Positions 1 through 6,348 of a DNA stretch of 7,555 nt are shown here, piece after piece. The notes below the pieces were generated by a model that was given only the letters and a program-made list of their open reading frames with translations, did no database searches and was not told the origin of the DNA. Source of the stretch: Microcaldota archaeon (GTDB taxonomy: Archaea; Micrarchaeota; Micrarchaeia; Anstonellales; Anstonellaceae); NCBI GenBank assembly GCA_023248455.1, contig JAHFEN010000030.1, positions 1 to 7,555 of the forward strand, read 5' to 3'. Position 1 is the stretch's first letter; every line of letters starts with the position of its first letter. The translations under genes and the position numbers were made by a program.

Positions 1-1
1 T

Positions 2-1153
2 GCCATCTTGGTTTTCGTTTACTGGTATTTCATTGCAGCCTCGTCATTTTCCTTTGCCCTTATACTTGCGGTTTCGGTGCTGGTAATAGCCTGCCCATGC
101 GCACTTGGCCTTGCAACACCGACAGCAATAATGGTTGGCACAGGTGTAGGCGCGCAGAAAGGCATACTGATAAAGAACGCGGAGGCGCTCGAGTCAATGC
201 ATAAGATAAACAGTGTGATATTCGACAAGACTGGAACCATAACTGAGGGAAAACCGAAAGTGACCGACGTCGTTTCCCTCACTCCACTATCACAGTCTAG
301 TCTGCTATCAATTGCCGCTTCGCTTGAAAAGCCGTCCGAGCACCCGCTTGCAGAGGCAATCGTGAATGAGGCAAAAGCCAAGGGCATCAAAATAGCAAAA
401 ATCGCCTCGTTCAAGAACATACCCGGCAAAGGCGTAACAGCCAAAATGGGCGCAATACAATACCATGTCGGAAGTTTCCGTCTTTTCGGAAAAATAACGG
501 GCAAGGCGCTCTCTTCATCGCAAAAGCTCGAAGGGCAAGGCAAAACCGCAATGTTCGTTGGCAAGGGCAGCCGGATAATCGGCATAATCGCAGTTGCAGA
601 CGCAGTTAAGCAAACTTCAGCGCAGACGGTCATCGAACTCCGCAAGCTCGGGATAGAGAGCTACCTTCTTACGGGTGACAACGAGCGCACTGCAAAAGCA
701 ATTTCCAAGATGGCTGGCATCAAAAGCTATTTTGCGCGTGTGATGCCTAACCAAAAGGCAGAGTATGTAAAGAAGCTGCAATCGCAAAGCAAAGTAGTGG
801 CAATGGTGGGTGATGGAGTGAATGACGCACCTGCGCTTGCACAGGCAAACATAGGCATTGCCATGGGTTCCGGGACAGATGTGGCAATGGAATCGGGCAG
901 CGTGGTGCTCATGCGCTCAGACCCAATGGACGTGCCGCGGGCAATCCGGCTTGGGCGGGCGACAATGGACAAGATAAAGCAGAACATGTTCTGGGCGCTC
1001 ATCTACAACGTAATAGGCATTCCGATTGCAGCAGGGGTACTTTACTCTTCGACAGGCTGGCTGCTCTCACCGATAATGGCAGGGGGGGCAATGGCTCTTT
1101 CGAGCGTGTCGGTGGTGTCGAACGCCCTCACACTTAAGTGGATAAGGCTATAA
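2..1153 (+). CDS. copA: Cu(I)-exporting P1B-type ATPase, CopA-like (5' partial)
   Basis: C-terminal part of a heavy-metal P-type ATPase that uses ATP to export monovalent copper across the cytoplasmic membrane. The frame is open from base 2, so the N-terminal metal-binding domain, first helices and most of the actuator domain lie outside the window. Numbering from the TTG at base 8: the copper-site motif CPC is at residues 29-31, the phosphorylated Asp of DKTGT at 73, the P1B-specific HP pair at 112-113, TGD at 222-224 and GDGVND at 268-273. The last two helices carry YN (333-334) and MxxSS (362, 365-366). CPC plus YN plus MxxSS is the known P1B-1 signature for Cu+ (or Ag+), not Zn2+ or Co2+. 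All catalytic residues visible here are intact. A cupredoxin gene follows 35 bases later on the same strand, which supports a copper role. Confidence 0.95.
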   Translation, partial: AILVFVYWYFIAASSFSFALILAVSVLVIACPCALGLATPTAIMVGTGVGAQKGILIKNAEALESMHKINSVIFDKTGTITEGKPKVTDVVSLTPLSQSSLLSIAASLEKPSEHPLAEAIVNEAKAKGIKIAKIASFKNIPGKGVTAKMGAIQYHVGSFRLFGKITGKALSSSQKLEGQGKTAMFVGKGSRIIGIIAVADAVKQTSAQTVIELRKLGIESYLLTGDNERTAKAISKMAGIKSYFARVMPNQKAEYVKKLQSQSKVVAMVGDGVNDAPALAQANIGIAMGSGTDVAMESGSVVLMRSDPMDVPRAIRLGRATMDKIKQNMFWALIYNVIGIPIAAGVLYSSTGWLLSPIMAGGAMALSSVSVVSNALTLKWIRL

Positions 1154-1176
1154 AACGCAAAGGCGCACGGAAAAAC

Positions 1177-1181
1177 GAGGT
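1177..1181 (+). promoter_or_regulatory. Shine-Dalgarno GAGGT fixing a TTG start
   Basis: GAGGT lies 7 bases before the TTG at 1189. The codon just before that TTG is an in-frame TGA, and the next in-frame Met is already inside the membrane anchor. TTG is therefore the only start that keeps the signal anchor whole. Confidence 0.75.
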
Positions 1182-1188
1182 AGGTTGA

Positions 1189-1611
1189 TTGGTAAATGAA
1201 AAACATCTATTCATAATAGTCGGGGTGCTGGTATTGGCATTTGTCGGCTTCATGGTGTTTGATTCCGGCAAGAGAAGCGGGGCAGACCATCCGATAGATG
1301 AAACTGTTCCTGTCACTAACGGCGGCGGGACGCCTGCAAGCGGCAACGCACAAGAAGTTTCGCTCCACGCATCTGCATATGGCTACGACAAGGACACGAT
1401 ATCAGTGAAGGCAGGTCAGCCAGTGAAATTCGACTTTTCGGCAGATCCAGGCGCAGGCTGCGGAAGGCAGGTGATAATCGACAACTTCGGAGTGAATCTC
1501 GTCTCCAGGAACGGGGAAACCGTCTCTGCAACCTTTACGCCTGCCTCGCCAGGCGAATATAGCTTCCACTGCGGCATGAACATGTTCCGCGGCCGCCTCG
1601 TAGCAACTTAA
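1189..1611 (+). CDS. membrane-anchored cupredoxin-domain protein
   Basis: A 140-residue protein with one N-terminal hydrophobic segment (about residues 7-24) that serves as a signal anchor. A low-complexity Gly/Ser/Pro-rich linker follows, then a cupredoxin-like beta-sandwich from about 55 to 140 on the outer face of the membrane. The domain shows the layout I know from EfeO-type/Cupredoxin_1 domains: a GYDKDTISVKAGQPVKF strand pair, a Cys in GAGCGRQ (C91), the FTPASPGEYSF strand and a terminal HCGMNM segment. Likely copper ligands are C91, H127, C128, M130 and M132. The Cys/Met-rich set suits Cu(I) binding. It sits between a Cu+ ATPase gene and a small membrane protein gene in a tight same-strand cluster, so it probably accepts or buffers copper outside the membrane. 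Electron transfer is a less likely alternative. The start is TTG, with a good Shine-Dalgarno. Confidence 0.85.
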   Translation: MVNEKHLFIIVGVLVLAFVGFMVFDSGKRSGADHPIDETVPVTNGGGTPASGNAQEVSLHASAYGYDKDTISVKAGQPVKFDFSADPGAGCGRQVIIDNFGVNLVSRNGETVSATFTPASPGEYSFHCGMNMFRGRLVAT

Positions 1612-1631
1612 ACAAAGGTAATTTCGATCCA

Positions 1632-2132
1632 ATGCTCACAATATGGAAACAGGGTTTGAAGCTGGTTTTTTCCAGTATGAAATACTTTCTTCTATTTTTC
1701 ATCCTTTTTGGGGCGCTAGCCCCGCTTTATGCGGTTCTCACCGACATAATCATTCTTTCGCCGCTCTCCGTTAATCCAAGCATCAAGCCTCTTGAAACAG
1801 CGCTTATCATGCTTACAGCTCTTCTGGCATCGCTAGGTTTCACAATCGCAGCATTCCAGATTTTTGAATTCCGCGCAATCTCCAGACCAGTTGGCGCAAG
1901 CTTTGTTGGCGCAGGGGCGAGCGGAAGCTTCTTGGCCACATTCGCAAGTGCCTGTGTGGTCTGCCAACCTATCTGGCTGGTATGGCTTGGCCTGGGGAGT
2001 ACATCGGTGTTTCTGGTAGATTACAGCCTTTACATAATTCTTGCCAGCATAGTGGTTCTGTTGTATTCTATAAACATCGGACTGAAGGCAGTCGTAAAAG
2101 GCTGCAGGATAATAAAAAAATGCAATAAATAG
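1632..2132 (+). CDS. four-helix membrane protein with intramembrane CxxC, probably copper-related
   Basis: I cannot name this 166-residue protein. It is strongly hydrophobic, with likely membrane segments near residues 17-38, 55-76, 90-120 and 127-150 and a short basic tail (KGCRIIKKCNK) that should stay in the cytoplasm. The third segment is Gly/Ser/Ala-rich and carries ACVVCQP, a CxxC-x-P motif (C108, C111) within or at the edge of the helix; two more Cys (C158, C164) lie in the tail. From memory, archaeal small membrane proteins with a Cys-x-x-Cys in a Gly-rich helix occur near metal and thiol genes, but I could not verify this. The gene starts 20 bases after the cupredoxin stop, so the two are very likely co-transcribed. 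An AAAGGT lies 12 bases before the ATG, a weak ribosome site. Metal passage or thiol-disulphide exchange are both possible roles. Confidence 0.7.
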   Translation: MLTIWKQGLKLVFSSMKYFLLFFILFGALAPLYAVLTDIIILSPLSVNPSIKPLETALIMLTALLASLGFTIAAFQIFEFRAISRPVGASFVGAGASGSFLATFASACVVCQPIWLVWLGLGSTSVFLVDYSLYIILASIVVLLYSINIGLKAVVKGCRIIKKCNK

Positions 2133-2136
2133 GTGT

Positions 2137-2150
2137 ATTTCCGCGGAAAT
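2137..2150. repeat. perfect 14-bp palindrome ATTTCCGCGGAAAT
   Basis: A perfectly self-complementary 14-mer starting 5 bases after the stop of the membrane protein gene, in the gap between convergent genes. With no loop it suits a dimeric protein-binding site better than an RNA hairpin, though a transcription-end role cannot be excluded. Confidence 0.6.
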
Positions 2151-2162
2151 GACCTGTGTCTC

Positions 2163-2193
2163 CCGCTCAGGCTAATGAGTTTTAGCCTAGCGG
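2163..2193. terminator. stem-loop between convergent genes (12-bp stem, one bulge)
   Basis: CCGCT, one bulged C (2168), then AGGCTAA (2169-2175) pair with TTAGCCT (2182-2188) and AGCGG (2189-2193) around a 6-base loop. This is the strongest fold in the 95-base gap between the copper cluster and the secretion ATPase gene. No T-run follows on either strand, so it is not a textbook terminator. It could mark or protect the 3' ends of both transcripts. Confidence 0.5.
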
Positions 2194-2227
2194 ACGGCCT
2201 GATGCGCATTCTGAAAATTGAACGGGA

Positions 2228-4657
2228 TTACTTCCTTTTCTTCGCTTCCTTCCTTGAGGGCTGGGCTGTTTGCTGTTTTTTCTCGCCTTCGCCCTTTGCT
2301 TGCGCCGATGCTGGCTTTTTCTGCGGCGCTGCCTGTTCTTGAGGCCCGCCCTTCCCCCCGCCCAGAATGCCCGCCTTTGCCGCGTCCTCTGCGCTTGTTG
2401 AAAGCTCTTCGTCAATAAGCTCCCTGAAATCCTTGGCCCATTCCTTGTCCACTGCCGCCCAGTCCACTTCGCCGCCCTCGCCCGACATTTCCCGGAGAAG
2501 GTTATTTGCCCGTGTGGTGCAGCGGAGCACGAAATCCAGCTCCAGGCAGTGCGGGTGGTCGTACTTCTCCGCTGCGGCTTCAATCATTGAATAGACCTTG
2601 CCCTTGAAGAACGCCTCCATTATGTACTGCTCCGGGGGGATGCCCGTCTCCTCAGTCCTCCTCTCGAGCGCTGGCGGGATGAATTCGGGCTTGAGGCCCT
2701 TTGAAATTTTTGCCAGGTCGGCATCGGCAATGGTTGGCGCCTCTGCCTCGGGATTGTTCAGGAACAGGCACTTGAGCTGCGATGTTTCCATTGACTCGCC
2801 GCGCTCCAGCCTGAATACTTCCACAAACCTGCGCTCTTTTATGTCGGTTTCATACTGCTGGCCCACCACGCGGTAAATCCTGGTTTTCCTGCCAAAGCGT
2901 ATCTTGCGAAGGAAGGAATACCGGTCGGTTGAGAACATTGAGGCTGCTGGCAGGCCGAACACCAGCTCCAGCCTGTCCTGTATGTCCTTTATCGAGCGCG
3001 CGTGCAGGTTGTAGAGCAGGAAAATGCCCGGCTGTGAGTTCAGCAGGTTTATCACGCCCTGCACCGCCACGCGCGACCGGATTTCGTTTATTATTACGCA
3101 GGCGTCGCCCATGCGCAGCGCCGCGTTTGTCATGGATATCAGGTCCAGTTCGTTCCCCCCTCCTATCTCTTCCTTGTCCGAGGCCTGCACCTGAACTGCG
3201 CCGACGTGGAATCCACGTTTCCTGTAAGCCTTGGTAGGTATCTCCTCTATGTCCTGTATGGGGAGTATCCTCTTCTTGGTGCCGATTGCTGCGATTTTTG
3301 TTGAGGTGAACGCTGTCTTGCCCACTCCTTTCAGGCCAAGCACGGCTTCAGAGCAGCCGATGCCCACCATCACATCGTCGTATCCTGCGAAGAAAGCGGA
3401 AAGCGTGCCGAGCTTCAGGTACATGGGGTAGGTGAAGGGCTGGTCGCGCATTATGCGCAATGCGGCCTGGAGTTCGCCGAACGTTGCAGGCGGCCTCTGA
3501 AGATGGCACCTCATTGCAAGGCGGGTGAGCACTATGTCCGCAACTGGCGAGCTCTTGTCGAACTTTCGAAGGCCTGGCGAGGCGGCCACTATGTTTTTGA
3601 ACGTGTTTTCCAGCATCTCGTGGTTATACCGCCAGAGGGTGTGGCAGAGCCCGAATTTCGCGTGCTCTATGTATATTGGCGAGTTTTCGCTGTCAATATA
3701 GATGTCGGTGATGTTCTCGCGGTCCAGTGCCATGTTCTCGACAGGGGCGCCCAGGCCCACCACCCAGGAGGCCGCCTCCCTGCCCATTGCGACTGCCTGC
3801 TCCTGCGTTATCGGGATCCGCTCAAGGGATGCCTTGTCTATGAACTGCTGCGTGAATTCGCGGCTGCGGTCATCGAAAATGGTCGAATAGTCCACGACCT
3901 GCTTTATTTCCCGAAGGCCCTCCTGTATGGCGCTTTTCATCAATTCCTGAAGCTCGTGCGGCATGGACTCGATTATTGGGTTCTCGATTGCGTAAAGGTG
4001 CGCCTCGCCACCCGGGACGTCGTATATCTGCACCTTTAGCCCGTGTTCAAGCTCGTAGCCGCCCCCCTGCTCTGCTGCAATAGGCACCGCGTCCTTGGGA
4101 AGGGAAAGCATGAAGTTCTGCATGAAAAGGAGCGATTTGAGGCCAAGGAGGGCGAGGAAGGCCGCACGAAGGTCGCCTGTTTTCTGGCAGAGGAGGAATA
4201 GGGAGGACTTGGTGTATGCGTTGAGTATGCCATTTAGCCACGCTTGGAAGTTCCTGTAGCCTTCCACGAATACGGCCTTTTCAGGATAGGGTTCGTTGTA
4301 GTCCTTGAGCACCTGCACTGCCACCAGCGGGTTCATGAACATGTACTCATAGAAGTCCTTGAGGAGCTTTTTGCGGGTGAGATACTTGTCGTCCTCGGGC
4401 CTGCCGTATGTTTTCGGGTTGAGCATTATCCCCTCGACCTGGCGGATGAGACCGTCATATTCGTAAACGATTGCGGACTTTTCCTCTTCCAGCTCCACCA
4501 CCACTTCTTCCTCGTATCTCATGCTCTTCCAGAGCCTTGGGAGCTGCGAGGTGACCCTGAGGTGCGAATTGATGCACTGCGGCGTGGTGAGCCCCAGCCC
4601 GCAGGTCGGGCAGTCCATGACTAGGCGGTTTCCCTGGTAGGATGGTCTGCAGCCCAT
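2228..4657 (-). CDS. divergent archaeal type II/IV secretion-system ATPase (FlaI/PilB/VirB11 superfamily)
   Basis: An 809-residue cytoplasmic motor ATPase of the kind that powers archaeal pilus or archaellum assembly or secretion. The N-terminus has C3, C16, C19 and C28, a possible zinc site. A mostly helical, charged region follows to about 260. The conserved N-terminal ATPase domain has ITDIYID (316-322) and LRIMRDQPFT (400-409). The motor core has an unusual Walker A, GLKGVGKT (441-448), an Asp box IQDIEE (467-472), Walker B VIINEIR (521-527, catalytic E525) and a His box LHARS (551-555). The usual GE of the Walker B end is NE here. After about 600 there is an extra domain, then a Lys/Gln/Ala/Pro-rich, probably disordered tail (about 752-809). 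It is clearly longer than FlaI. No FlaJ/TadC partner or pilin lies in the window. The ATG at 4657 keeps all four Cys and has TTAAAA about 26 bases upstream; the Met at 4618 is the alternative start. Confidence 0.88.
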   Translation of the reverse strand: MGCRPSYQGNRLVMDCPTCGLGLTTPQCINSHLRVTSQLPRLWKSMRYEEEVVVELEEEKSAIVYEYDGLIRQVEGIMLNPKTYGRPEDDKYLTRKKLLKDFYEYMFMNPLVAVQVLKDYNEPYPEKAVFVEGYRNFQAWLNGILNAYTKSSLFLLCQKTGDLRAAFLALLGLKSLLFMQNFMLSLPKDAVPIAAEQGGGYELEHGLKVQIYDVPGGEAHLYAIENPIIESMPHELQELMKSAIQEGLREIKQVVDYSTIFDDRSREFTQQFIDKASLERIPITQEQAVAMGREAASWVVGLGAPVENMALDRENITDIYIDSENSPIYIEHAKFGLCHTLWRYNHEMLENTFKNIVAASPGLRKFDKSSPVADIVLTRLAMRCHLQRPPATFGELQAALRIMRDQPFTYPMYLKLGTLSAFFAGYDDVMVGIGCSEAVLGLKGVGKTAFTSTKIAAIGTKKRILPIQDIEEIPTKAYRKRGFHVGAVQVQASDKEEIGGGNELDLISMTNAALRMGDACVIINEIRSRVAVQGVINLLNSQPGIFLLYNLHARSIKDIQDRLELVFGLPAASMFSTDRYSFLRKIRFGRKTRIYRVVGQQYETDIKERRFVEVFRLERGESMETSQLKCLFLNNPEAEAPTIADADLAKISKGLKPEFIPPALERRTEETGIPPEQYIMEAFFKGKVYSMIEAAAEKYDHPHCLELDFVLRCTTRANNLLREMSGEGGEVDWAAVDKEWAKDFRELIDEELSTSAEDAAKAGILGGGKGGPQEQAAPQKKPASAQAKGEGEKKQQTAQPSRKEAKKRK

Positions 4658-4679
4658 GCTGTGTGAATCGCAATTCAGC

Positions 4680-4692
4680 TTTTAATGCATAT
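4680..4692. promoter_or_regulatory. AT-rich element, possible shared two-way TATA box
   Basis: TTTTAATGCATAT is the only AT-rich stretch between the divergent genes. Its TTTTAA core is centred about 26 bases from the ATPase ATG (4657, - strand) and about 26 bases from an in-frame ATG of the Cys-rich gene at 4709. Archaeal leaderless genes typically carry the TATA box at this distance. Neither start has a Shine-Dalgarno. If the first ATG at 4685 were used instead, the element would overlap the start codon and no other TATA-like site is visible. Confidence 0.45.
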
Positions 4693-6307
4693 CGGGCACA
4701 AATTTGCCATGCCCGAGCATTCGCTTGTTTACGATGAGCTGAACCGCAAGTGGAAAGCCACGTGCCGCGTGCTCCTATCAGGCGAGGTCGGGGAGCTTGA
4801 TGATTTCAAGGACTGGCTCTACGACTACTGCGGGCCTCGCAACGTTGCAAAATCCGAAAAGACCGGAAAGGCTGTGGTTTCATACGATGGGCACTATTCG
4901 AAGAACGCAAGTTGGATTTCGCTTGACGAGGTTGATTTTGCTGCAAAGCCCGCCAAGCTAGACATAAACAGCATCAAGGACATAGATTCGATATTGCGGG
5001 GCATATCAGAGCAGATAGTCTACGCGGGGAACATACACCTTGGGAACTCGACAGGGATAGAGCGCAGCACAACAATCATGGATTCGCATTACATATTGCA
5101 TTCCGAATCAGCCTGGACGTCCAAATATGTGGCTTACACCACGCATGTGATAGGGGAATGTGTTTTCGGCGGCAACTGCGTGAGCAGCAACTTCCTCATC
5201 AGGTGCAATACCATACATTCTGAGAGGTGCTTTGAGATTTACAAGGGGGACTTCTGCACCGGCTGCTACTATTCGCACGGGCTTTCCTCCTGCCATGAAT
5301 GCATGTTTTGCTTCAACCTGCGGGCAAAAAGGAACTGCATAGGCAACCTCCAGCTTCCGAAGGAAAAATATGCGGAGCTAAAGGAGAAACTTGTTGGCGA
5401 GATCCGAGAAACGCTGAAGAAAGACAAGAGGCTGCCCCACCTCATTGACCTTTTCAAGAATGAGATGCTGGATTACGCTCCAATGAAAGCGGTCTTTGCC
5501 AAAAGGCCGCCAACACAGCAGAAAAAAAATGACAAAAGCGTGATAGAAAACGCCTTTACCGAAACCTGCAAGCTCATATTCGGGGTTCCTTACAGGGGCA
5601 TTGACAAATATTCCGCCTGGCTCAGGAGGAACACGCACAAATTCGAGGAAGGCACCTCGTGCGCAAGCGGCTCTGCCCTCCAGGTGCCAGAGTACGCCGA
5701 CTTCATCCGTTTTCCGCGCGGCAGGCTCATGAATCTGGAAGAGGCGGAATTCGTAGGAGAACGGCTCACCCTGAGCGAGAAGGATGCTGAGGCGCTCACG
5801 CTTGCAAACGCAGGCAAGGCGCTTTCACCTATAGCATACTTTTCCCCAGAGTGGAAATCTGGCAACAACACGAACAACATAGGCTGCCCAATTGAGATAG
5901 ACTGCACCGACTGCTACAGGAGCATTATCAACCTTTTCTGCAAGCGCTGCGCATTCGGATGGTGGCCGCGCCAGTCCGAGCACATCTTCGGATTCACCCG
6001 CACGCGCTCGTCGGCATTCTGCATCAACTGCTTTGACTCGGACAGGATACAGCGCTGCTTCGAGGTGTCGGAGGCAAGAAGCTCCACTGGCTGCTATTAC
6101 TGCCATGACATAGAGAACTGCCACGACTGCATGTTCTCTTTCAATGCCAAGAACTTGAAGTATGCTGTCGGGAATGCGGAGCTGCCCAAGGAAAAATACC
6201 TTGAGATAAAGAAGATGGTGCTTGCGCAATTGAATGGCGAGCTTGCAAAGACGAACGGAATCGCGCTTTCGATATTCAATTTGCCTGATTTTGCTGGAAA
6301 GGCGTGA
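4685..6307 (+). CDS. cysteine-rich protein with two copies of a Cys/His module, function unknown
   Basis: I do not know a function for this 540-residue soluble protein. It has 26 Cys and no signal peptide or membrane helix, so it probably sits in the cytoplasm and binds metal. A 60-residue module occurs twice, at residues 181-240 and 457-516: RCFE, TGCYYxH, CHxCMFxFN, GN and LPKEKY are shared. By eye 27 of 60 positions match. Before each copy lies a region with more Cys pairs: C159/C165/C174 before copy 1, and CTDC, CKRC and CINC (407-449) before copy 2. A charged linker (about 245-395) joins the halves. The pattern (CYxC...CxxC-x-FN-x-K...N...KExY) is one I recall in uncharacterised proteins of CPR bacteria, archaea and phages, unverified. 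It is divergent from, and close to, the secretion ATPase gene. The start may be the ATG at 4709 (Met 9), as the promoter geometry fits better. Confidence 0.85.
   Translation: MHIGHKFAMPEHSLVYDELNRKWKATCRVLLSGEVGELDDFKDWLYDYCGPRNVAKSEKTGKAVVSYDGHYSKNASWISLDEVDFAAKPAKLDINSIKDIDSILRGISEQIVYAGNIHLGNSTGIERSTTIMDSHYILHSESAWTSKYVAYTTHVIGECVFGGNCVSSNFLIRCNTIHSERCFEIYKGDFCTGCYYSHGLSSCHECMFCFNLRAKRNCIGNLQLPKEKYAELKEKLVGEIRETLKKDKRLPHLIDLFKNEMLDYAPMKAVFAKRPPTQQKKNDKSVIENAFTETCKLIFGVPYRGIDKYSAWLRRNTHKFEEGTSCASGSALQVPEYADFIRFPRGRLMNLEEAEFVGERLTLSEKDAEALTLANAGKALSPIAYFSPEWKSGNNTNNIGCPIEIDCTDCYRSIINLFCKRCAFGWWPRQSEHIFGFTRTRSSAFCINCFDSDRIQRCFEVSEARSSTGCYYCHDIENCHDCMFSFNAKNLKYAVGNAELPKEKYLEIKKMVLAQLNGELAKTNGIALSIFNLPDFAGKA
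5225..5404 (+). repeat. Cys/His module, copy 1 (coding repeat)
   Basis: First copy of the 60-residue module in the Cys-rich protein, residues 181-240. It has C182, C191, C194, C203, C206, C209 and C218. The matching DNA lies 828 bases downstream, exactly 276 codons. Confidence 0.8.
6053..6232 (+). repeat. Cys/His module, copy 2 (coding repeat)
   Basis: Second copy, residues 457-516, with C458, C470, C473, C479 and C482. Copy 1 positions C191, C209 and C218 are not Cys here, while C473 replaces a Ser in copy 1. The two copies may therefore bind different numbers of metal ions. Confidence 0.8.
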
Positions 6308-6317
6308 TAGAAAAGCC

Positions 6318-6323
6318 TTTAAA
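6318..6323 (+). promoter_or_regulatory. TATA-like element TTTAAA for the TPR gene
   Basis: TTTAAA is centred about 28 bases before the GTG at 6349 and preceded by purine-rich AGAAAAGCC, which could serve as the BRE. With no Shine-Dalgarno before the GTG, this fits a leaderless archaeal transcript starting at or next to 6349. Confidence 0.5.
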
Positions 6324-6348
6324 CACTTTTCCATAGAATACGACAGGT

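Noticed and set aside
19..645. 208-codon open frame on the - strand opposite the Cu+ ATPase
   Set aside because: The + strand frame has every P-type ATPase motif; the antisense frame has no recognisable domain and is a codon-bias shadow.
1710..1723. GGGGC-GCTA-GCCCC hairpin inside the membrane protein gene
   Set aside because: It lies within conserved-looking coding sequence (Gly-Ala-Leu-Ala-Pro) and only 5 bp pair, which is expected by chance in GC-rich codons.
2133..2342. 69-codon + strand frame directly after the membrane protein gene
   Set aside because: It runs through the palindrome and hairpin and then opposite the ATPase tail, with no good start signal.
3503..4039. 178-codon + strand frame inside the secretion ATPase gene
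   Set aside because: It lies opposite the conserved N-terminal ATPase domain (ITDIYID region) and has no promoter or recognisable motif.
4244..4624. 126-codon + strand frame opposite the ATPase N-terminus
   Set aside because: Rich in Val, His and Leu, as expected from reverse-reading Glu/Lys/Asp-rich codons; no independent support.
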